Assembly (NCBI GenBank): GCA_002390705.1
Contig: DGQA01000044.1
Coordinates: forward strand, 4,146-68,145
DNA: 64,000 bases
Direction of reading: 5' to 3'
Source: Actinobacteria bacterium UBA4426
GTDB taxonomy: Bacteria; Actinomycetota; Actinomycetes; S36-B12
A program made the translations under genes and the position numbers. Positions 58,918-64,000 of this stretch are shown one piece after another (within the stretch, counting starts at the first letter, position 1; every line of letters begins with the position of its first letter). Below the pieces are notes generated by a model, which worked only from the letters and a program-made list of their open reading frames with translations, was not told the origin of the DNA and made no database searches.

Positions 58918-60690
58918 CTATTTTCGATAGTCACCGGCCGCAGGATAGGCAATCACGCCGATTGCCGTCGGTTTATAGGGAACAGCTGGTGCGAACCCCG
59001 AGTATTCACCGAGTGGTTCATCCGTATTTTCCGATATCAACTGAGTTGAAAAGGACGAACAATACCTGCCCTGACATTTGCCCATCCCGGCTCGATTTAC
59101 TCTCTTGAGCGCCCCGGCGGAACGCATATCAGGTTGCAGGTCTGCACTAATCTCTTCCCGAGTAAGAGATAAACAGCGACAAATAACCGTGTCATGGCTC
59201 GATAACTGCAGGTGTAAATTTGGTCCCGAAAAAATTCTCCACAAAATTTTTTGAAATTTTATATTGCGTTTTCTAGTTCTCAATGCCTTGTGATATTCGG
59301 CTATCTGCATAGGGCTTAATTCATATTTGTTGTCCAGACTCATTGCATATCCAGCAATTATCCCTTCGGACATCGCGACTTGAGCTCCCGCAATCCCACT
59401 GCTGTCTCCCGCGATCCATACACCAGAGACACTGCTTCGCCCGAATGAATCTCGATCAGCAGTCAGCATATTTGCCTTTGAGTCAAAACTATGTGAGCAC
59501 CCCAGAGACCGTGCGATCTCATTCGATGGCTCGAAACCAAAACCTAAAGCTACCGAGTCCACATCAAAATCCCGGTGACTTTCTGGGAGTGGTATTCCAT
59601 GCGGAGATATTTTTGAAATTCTTACCTGCTCCACACTGGCACCCCCCATGAAGGCAGTGGTCGCCGCACCTTGCATAAATGGCACCCGCGCCCTGCCCAG
59701 TACAAACATGTACTTAATGCCATCAATGAAGAGTTTTGGAGAGTAGTAAAAAAGCTGCATACTTCGAATGGCATTTCGGAATCCCAGCGGCTTCGAGGTT
59801 TCTGCCAGCGCAACTACATTTACACCCGCTTTCACCAGTTCAGCAGCCATCTGTAAATTGAGTGGACCGTTCCCAGATATCGCAACATTATTGCCAATCG
59901 CCACTTGGTAAGACCTAAGAAAGGTTTGCGCAGCACCAGTAGTCATGACCCCAGGTAGCGTCCACCCGGGGATCGGCATCCCTTTCTCAAATGCACCTGT
60001 TGCGATTAATACGTTCTTAGACTCGATTTTCCATCTCTGCGAACTGTTGGAAATTTGAATGTTGTGCAGTCCAAATGTGCCCCAAATTGTGGATCCGGGT
60101 AACTTTGTAATTCTTGGATTAGATACCCGCGAAATCAGCTTTCGACCCATTTGAAATTGCTTGTCGAGTCTTCTCTCAAAAACGGAAAAGTATTTCGATG
60201 GTTGCTTAAAGTATTGTCCACCGGCGTTGCCCCGCTCGTCAACCATAACAACATTCTGACCCGCTTCTGCTGCTACGGCTGCCGCACTCATCCCTGCTGG
60301 GCCAGCACCAATGACCAGAAGATCTGTCACTAACACTTCTTCGGGCGGTAATTCCTCCTGAACTTCCGGCATCTTCCTATATTGGCCTTGGGTCGAAACC
60401 TTCATATTTTCCGTGATGTACGTCATGCAAGCAAGTTCACCCTCCCGACCATCTACCCCAACGGCACATTCGTTGCACACGCCCATGCCACAGAAAACCC
60501 CTCGCTTATTCCCCGTACCCGTTTCTCGACATGAATATATTCCGCAGTCAATCAAGGCCGAGGCGATGGTGTCTCCTTGGATGCCAAGTAGATTCTTCCC
60601 GTTAAAAGTGAACGCCACTTTTTTTGAATCGGGATTTATCGCCTTGTTCTTAATTCGCACAACAAGCCTCTCGTCAAAAGTCTCAATCAA
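58918..60690 (-). CDS. Fused 2Fe-2S / FAD dehydrogenase subunit (HcnA-HcnB fusion, sarcosine-oxidase-alpha-like)
   Basis: A 590 aa protein that joins in one chain what is split at 35330 and 38860. Residues 25-95 form the [2Fe-2S] domain (Cys67, Cys72, Cys75, Cys88). Residue 128 begins the FAD motif GAGPAGMSAA, followed by GGQYFKQ. A second dinucleotide site is AISGNGPLNLQMA, and the C terminus has CRCLS...GKCQGRYC for another Fe-S site. It lacks the aminomethyltransferase domain of true SoxA. TTG 60690 is the first start; GTG 60660 has the better Shine-Dalgarno (AGAGG). Its catalytic partner is probably one of the DAO proteins. Confidence 0.83.
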   Translation of the reverse strand: MIETFDERLVVRIKNKAINPDSKKVAFTFNGKNLLGIQGDTIASALIDCGIYSCRETGTGNKRGVFCGMGVCNECAVGVDGREGELACMTYITENMKVSTQGQYRKMPEVQEELPPEEVLVTDLLVIGAGPAGMSAAAVAAEAGQNVVMVDERGNAGGQYFKQPSKYFSVFERRLDKQFQMGRKLISRVSNPRITKLPGSTIWGTFGLHNIQISNSSQRWKIESKNVLIATGAFEKGMPIPGWTLPGVMTTGAAQTFLRSYQVAIGNNVAISGNGPLNLQMAAELVKAGVNVVALAETSKPLGFRNAIRSMQLFYYSPKLFIDGIKYMFVLGRARVPFMQGAATTAFMGGASVEQVRISKISPHGIPLPESHRDFDVDSVALGFGFEPSNEIARSLGCSHSFDSKANMLTADRDSFGRSSVSGVWIAGDSSGIAGAQVAMSEGIIAGYAMSLDNKYELSPMQIAEYHKALRTRKRNIKFQKILWRIFSGPNLHLQLSSHDTVICRCLSLTREEISADLQPDMRSAGALKRVNRAGMGKCQGRYCSSFSTQLISENTDEPLGEYSGFAPAVPYKPTAIGVIAYPAAGDYRK

Positions 60691-60776
60691 TTTTTGAATC
60701 TAGAGAACTAGACGCAAAAAACCCCCTAATATGGATTTAATCTTAGTGCAATACGGGAGTTTCAGAAAGTGGAGTG

Positions 60777-61541
60777 ATGGAAATTTTAGAATCCAAAACT
60801 ATTGTGGTAACGGGATCATCTAAGGGAATCGGCAAAAGTATTGTCGGGCTTCTTGGGTCACGGGGAGCACATGTAATCGCCCACTATTCCTCCGACAGAT
60901 CTGGAGCATTGGAAGCTACACGGTCGATTCCCGACGAGCGCAAACTAATTGTGCAAGCAGATTTTTCGGACCCCAATGGTTACAAGAAATTGTGGGAGGA
61001 AGCCGTCGATTGGCAAGGCCGAGTTGACGTGCTCGTTGCAAACGCGGCCGTAATGCCACAAGCCGCCCTGACAGATTCTGATCAAGCCTGGTACCAGGCT
61101 TGGCACTCGGCAATGCAGGTGAATTCGACCTCCCCTGCTTTTTTAATGCGCGAGGCTGTTCTCCACTTTCTCGACAATGGAGGCGGCAGCATTATTGGAC
61201 TCTCAAGCTGGGCGGCCCAACGAGGATCCGGTAACCCCAGTTTGAGTGCGTACGCATCCTCGAAATCCACGTCCGCAGCGCTGATAAAATCTATTGCCCG
61301 TGCTTACGGCAAGGATCACATCTATTCTTATTTGATCGCCCCTGGAATTGTCCGGACTGCAATGTCCGAAACCTCGGCGAAATCTCTTGGTGGAGAAGAC
61401 GTGGTCACTCAAACCTTGGCCATGGGAGAATGGGTTCCCCCAATTGAGGTCGCTGAATTGGTGGCATTCTTAGCGACGGGTAATCAGACGCAACTCACTG
61501 GAGCCACAATTGATCTCAACGGTGCGACCTACATTAGGTAG
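60777..61541 (+). CDS. Short-chain dehydrogenase/reductase, copy 4
   Basis: A 254 aa SDR closely related to copy 2 at 46573. It has TGSSKGIG, AHYSSDRSG after strand two (no acidic residue, which favours NADP), ANAAV, LSSWAAQRG with the catalytic Ser, YASSK, and the TGATIDLNGATYIR end. ATG 60777 directly follows GTG 60774; a GGAG is close upstream. It is divergent from the fused dehydrogenase gene and overlaps by 13 bases the end of the convergent cupin gene. Confidence 0.84.
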   Translation: MEILESKTIVVTGSSKGIGKSIVGLLGSRGAHVIAHYSSDRSGALEATRSIPDERKLIVQADFSDPNGYKKLWEEAVDWQGRVDVLVANAAVMPQAALTDSDQAWYQAWHSAMQVNSTSPAFLMREAVLHFLDNGGGSIIGLSSWAAQRGSGNPSLSAYASSKSTSAALIKSIARAYGKDHIYSYLIAPGIVRTAMSETSAKSLGGEDVVTQTLAMGEWVPPIEVAELVAFLATGNQTQLTGATIDLNGATYIR

Positions 61542-61900
61542 TCGTCAAGGTACTCATCATCGCCTTCTTCGAAGGCCGGAACGTTGACCACTATGTACTC
61601 TCCTACTCCAGTTAGTGAGTAATGAGAACCGCGACTCAAGGTGAGAACATCATTTTTCCCCAGGCTATGGACATTTGAGCCAATGACAGTCACGGAAAGA
61701 TTTCCAGACATGACAAGGTAGATGCGGAGCTGGGAATGTGAAATTAGCGCCTCATGGCTGCCATTGATTGCAACCCACGAGATACTCAGAGCACCACTTG
61801 AATCCAGGTTTGTTAAAATTTTTTTCAGCACCAGGTCATTAGCCGGTTCTGCAATTTCGGGCAGTTCGCTGAAGTCAATTTTCCGCGAGAATGAACTCAC
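61529..61900 (-). CDS. Small cupin-like protein
   Basis: A 123 aa single beta-barrel protein. The order LRIYLVMSGNLSVTVIGS, then GKNDVLTLSRGSHYSL, follows the cupin 1 and cupin 2 layout, but the usual metal-binding histidines of motif 1 are mostly missing, so metal binding is doubtful. GTG 61900 has GGAGG 5 bases upstream. It is last in the run peptide ABC ATPase, amidohydrolase, DsbA-like protein, cupin. It may be a small-molecule sensor or an isomerase. Confidence 0.6.
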   Translation of the reverse strand: MSSFSRKIDFSELPEIAEPANDLVLKKILTNLDSSGALSISWVAINGSHEALISHSQLRIYLVMSGNLSVTVIGSNVHSLGKNDVLTLSRGSHYSLTGVGEYIVVNVPAFEEGDDEYLDDYLM

Positions 61901-61949
61901 CTACTCCTCCACTCACTAGTGCGCGACGCATCGGAGCCAACTAAGACCT

Positions 61950-62552
61950 TTAGTCAAAAATTGGGCCGACTGTGCGGGTACGCTTTATTTCGAAAAAACC
62001 AGGGAAACTAGCTGCGGTCAAAATTCCATCAAAGAGTTTCCCTGCTTCTTCACCTTTCGGGGCCGGAGAAATAACTGGCCCAAAAAATGCGATCTCGTTA
62101 ACGGAAATAATCGGGGTCCCAACATCTTCACCGACAAGCGACATCCCTCTACGGTGACTGGCAAGTATTTTCTCATCTAATTCATGATTATCCGCAGCGT
62201 CTATCAGCGTTCTCGGAAGCTTGAGATCGCTCAGAACTTCGACTATCAGTTCCCTAGAGAACTCCTTCTTCTCAAGATGAACCTTACTTCCAAAACTTGT
62301 GTAGAGATCCCCAGCAATCCCTTCGCCAAAGTCTCCTGCCGCTTGCGTAATCACGCGTAAGGGGCCAAGTGCCTTACGAGCATGATCCAAATAGTCACTC
62401 CCGATCCCGTCTCGATCCTTGTTGAGATAGTACAAACTCATCACCTGCCAAGAAACAGAGACGTCGCGAACGCGTGCCACTTCCATGATCCACCGGGACG
62501 TTATCCACGCCCAAGGACACTTGGTGTCAAACCAGAACTCAATCTTGTTCAT
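61950..62552 (-). CDS. DsbA-family protein, mycothiol-dependent nitroreductase (Rv2466c)-like
   Basis: A 200 aa thioredoxin-fold protein with an inserted helical domain. The N terminus EFWFDTKCPWAWITSRWIMEV matches the actinobacterial Rv2466c group and HCCA isomerases. The active site reads CPWA, one cysteine only, where Rv2466c has CPWC. GTPIISVNEIAFFGPV is the cis-proline strand. ATG 62552 is the start. It probably uses mycothiol as cofactor for a reduction or isomerisation; this is inference from the family. Confidence 0.75.
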   Translation of the reverse strand: MNKIEFWFDTKCPWAWITSRWIMEVARVRDVSVSWQVMSLYYLNKDRDGIGSDYLDHARKALGPLRVITQAAGDFGEGIAGDLYTSFGSKVHLEKKEFSRELIVEVLSDLKLPRTLIDAADNHELDEKILASHRRGMSLVGEDVGTPIISVNEIAFFGPVISPAPKGEEAGKLFDGILTAASFPGFFEIKRTRTVGPIFD

Positions 62553-62568
62553 GGTGAACTCTCCTTCA

Positions 62569-63756
62569 TTAAATATTTACGATGGTTTTTCCACCTTGCA
62601 TGACAAAATCGATATCCCGAAGATGCTGAGGATCTTCAAGTGGATTGCCTTCCATTGCGACGAAATCACCCATAAATCCCTCACGGATTTGACCTAATTG
62701 ATTCGTCTGATTCAATAAAGCAGCCGCAGTAGACGTGATCGACTGAAGTGACAAAATTGTACTTAGGCCCGCCTCATGCATTAAAAATAATTCGTGCAGG
62801 GCTGCCGGTACTCCGTCTACTAAATCGCCCGGGGGATAGTCGGTCCCATTAGTCATTTTTAAACCTGTCCTTATCGCCAACTTGGCGCTTTCCAAGTGTC
62901 GTTCACTCGCAGCAAGACAATTTTGGATGGATGCTTCTTCAAAACCCCTCGCTCGCATCCAAGATTCTGATCGAGTAACGCACAGCGTGGGAGAGTAGAA
63001 AACATCTTTCGCTGCCATCGCGTCGACTGTTTCCTGATCCATTACATAACCATGCTCAAAGGATCGCACCCCCAGTCGCAGGGCCTGCTGAATTGCTTCG
63101 GACCCACCCGCATGCGCAACAACATATGTGTCGTGCTCCGTTGCGGCTTGCACAACACCACGAATTTCATCGTCTGACATCTCCGGTGACTCAGGCTTCT
63201 CCCCCGCACGAGCTAATCCTCCTGTGATGAAAATCTTGAGGTGGTCGGCTCCATCTGAGAGTTCATTAAGTGCGGCTTGATAAAAGCCCTCATATTCCTC
63301 GGCGTAACTACACGCCGATCCTTGTCCATGGCCCTCTGGTCGAGAAAGCGCGCGACCAGCACCAAAAATTCGGGGTCCCTCAAACCAGCCACCTCTCGCG
63401 GCATCACGTAGAGCGAAATCAACCTGATTCTGCTCATGTACTGATCGTAGTGTTGTGATTCCACACAGAAGCGCCTCACGTGCACGCTGAGCAGCACGGA
63501 ATGCGGTGACTGCTGGGTTCTCGAGCGGATCTGTTTGAGAAAAAGGAAACACAACAGATAGATGAGTGTGGCACGAAATTAATCCTGGGAACAGAAACCT
63601 GCCTGCAAGGTCAATTACCTCTTCATGCGCATCACTCCTTACCGAAGTTGAGTTACCAATCTGCGTAATTGACCCCGCGCCGTCAATTTTAATCGCAGAG
63701 TCCCAGCGCACTTCACCACCAACTACGTCAACAACGTTGGCATTGGCGAGAATCAT
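62569..63756 (-). CDS. Metal-dependent amidohydrolase (imidazolonepropionase/prolidase-like)
   Basis: A 395 aa member of the amidohydrolase superfamily. It has the N-terminal metal pair CHTHLS, the presumed carboxylated lysine in DHLKIFITGG, metal histidines in VAHAGG and FEHGY, and the catalytic aspartate in TNGTDYPPG. This layout fits the Sgx9260 / Xaa-Pro dipeptidase-like group. ATG 63756 has GGAG 6 bases upstream; the frame is open to 63837, inside the neighbouring gene. Following a peptide ABC transporter, it may cleave an imported dipeptide or cyclic amide. Confidence 0.82.
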   Translation of the reverse strand: MILANANVVDVVGGEVRWDSAIKIDGAGSITQIGNSTSVRSDAHEEVIDLAGRFLFPGLISCHTHLSVVFPFSQTDPLENPAVTAFRAAQRAREALLCGITTLRSVHEQNQVDFALRDAARGGWFEGPRIFGAGRALSRPEGHGQGSACSYAEEYEGFYQAALNELSDGADHLKIFITGGLARAGEKPESPEMSDDEIRGVVQAATEHDTYVVAHAGGSEAIQQALRLGVRSFEHGYVMDQETVDAMAAKDVFYSPTLCVTRSESWMRARGFEEASIQNCLAASERHLESAKLAIRTGLKMTNGTDYPPGDLVDGVPAALHELFLMHEAGLSTILSLQSITSTAAALLNQTNQLGQIREGFMGDFVAMEGNPLEDPQHLRDIDFVMQGGKTIVNI

Positions 63757-63778
63757 GGTTGCTCCATTCTGAGCGGAT

Positions 63779-64000
63779 TTAGAGGGTGATTGACGCGGGC
63801 GATTCGCCTTCTCTTTGCAAGAAGCACGACACCTCACGATTGTCGGTCAAAGTCACAAATTGCGGCTCTTCGGTGGTGCACTTTGGCAAAGCTAGTTGAC
63901 ACCGAGGGTGGAATCGGCATCCACTTGGTGGATTCATTGGGTTAGGAACATCTCCTGGCAAGTCCGACGGCATGAAAGATGCTCCATCGGCGTGCGGAAT
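63779..64000 (-). CDS. Oligopeptide/dipeptide ABC transporter ATP-binding protein, C-terminal end only
   Basis: The frame is open to the window edge, so the N-terminal ATPase part lies outside. The visible 73 residues end with the diagnostic OppD/OppF tail: [19 protein letters not shown], a further Cys in LPKCTT and one in EVSCF. These cysteines form the small C-terminal Fe-S or zinc-like element of peptide importers. It is 22 bases upstream of the amidohydrolase gene and probably cotranscribed with it. Confidence 0.88.
   Translation of the reverse strand: MPHADGASFMPSDLPGDVPNPMNPPSGCRFHPRCQLALPKCTTEEPQFVTLTDNREVSCFLQREGESPASITL

Noticed and set aside
58918..60690. Heterotetrameric sarcosine oxidase alpha subunit
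   Set aside because: The C-terminal aminomethyltransferase (T-protein-like) domain is missing and no soxB, soxD or soxG neighbours are present. An HcnA-HcnB fusion fits better.

Overview
This window reads as chromosomal DNA of an aquatic-type actinobacterium. From about 1 to 33 kb the gene order closely follows the block that in Mycobacterium tuberculosis runs from idsA2 and pknL through aroG, the plsC-like gene, fadD15, the NlpC/P60 gene, the DnaQ/GIY-YIG gene and trpD to ctaE-qcrCAB (Rv2173 to Rv2196, recalled from memory, not computed). Split lycopene cyclase genes, PASTA kinases, a class II DAHP synthase, a diheme QcrC and many GTG starts all fit Actinomycetia. Base composition is intermediate for the phylum, which suggests a streamlined aquatic lineage. 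That placement is inference; no rRNA gene is present to settle it. No tRNA, rRNA, CRISPR array or insertion sequence was found.

1 to 33 kb, core block. A carotenoid cluster (crtE, crtI, crtB, and crtYc/crtYd on the other strand) should convert C15/C20 prenyl diphosphates to a cyclised, beta-carotene-type product. It is followed by a NadR-like nucleotide kinase, a PknL/PknB-type Ser/Thr kinase with four PASTA repeats, a Tat-exported multicopper oxidase with a DUF2165 membrane protein, ogt, aroG and a phosphofructokinase whose active-site residues predict pyrophosphate as donor. Then come glpK, a PlsC-like acyltransferase, an esterase, a ROK glucokinase operon (with a P-loop-less ArsA relative, two SRPBCC proteins and a phosphoesterase), a FadD15-type acyl-CoA synthetase, a cell-wall NlpC/P60 hydrolase with two small conserved cysteine proteins, a BNR-type lipoprotein, the DnaQ/GIY-YIG protein, trpD, and the respiratory genes ctaE-qcrCAB.

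33 to 64 kb, accessory catabolic region. The DNA becomes visibly more AT-rich and housekeeping genes stop. At the boundary lies the decayed 3' end of an FAD-dependent reductase gene. Module A (minus strand, 43.7 to 34.2 kb) holds an SDR, a polar amino-acid ABC importer and a three-part FAD/2Fe-2S amine dehydrogenase of the HcnABC / opine oxidase / D-hydroxyproline dehydrogenase type, with a DapA-family lyase, a tandem-VOC protein and an Old Yellow Enzyme relative. Module B (43.9 to 49.8 kb) holds a second DAO-type oxidoreductase, a second DapA-family lyase, a SnoaL-like protein, two SDRs and a two-subunit CoA-transferase. Module C (minus strand, 56.4 to 49.8 kb) is a tight five-gene operon: class III aminotransferase, AcoX-like kinase, two strongly divergent glycine-decarboxylase-like subunits and a hydroxyacyl-CoA-dehydrogenase-like enzyme. 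It is divergent from a GabD-like aldehyde dehydrogenase. Module D (58 to 64 kb) holds an IclR regulator, a fused 2Fe-2S/FAD dehydrogenase subunit, another SDR, and a peptide-ABC / amidohydrolase / DsbA-like / cupin operon.

Together the accessory genes look like uptake and oxidation of N-substituted or cyclic amino compounds, aldol-type lysis or dehydration of the product, transamination and oxidation of semialdehydes, and entry into CoA metabolism. The substrate cannot be fixed from sequence. The most unusual parts are the glycine-decarboxylase-like pair, whose active-site motifs are nearly all changed, and the HcnB-like gene, which has a perfect Shine-Dalgarno sequence but no ordinary start codon.
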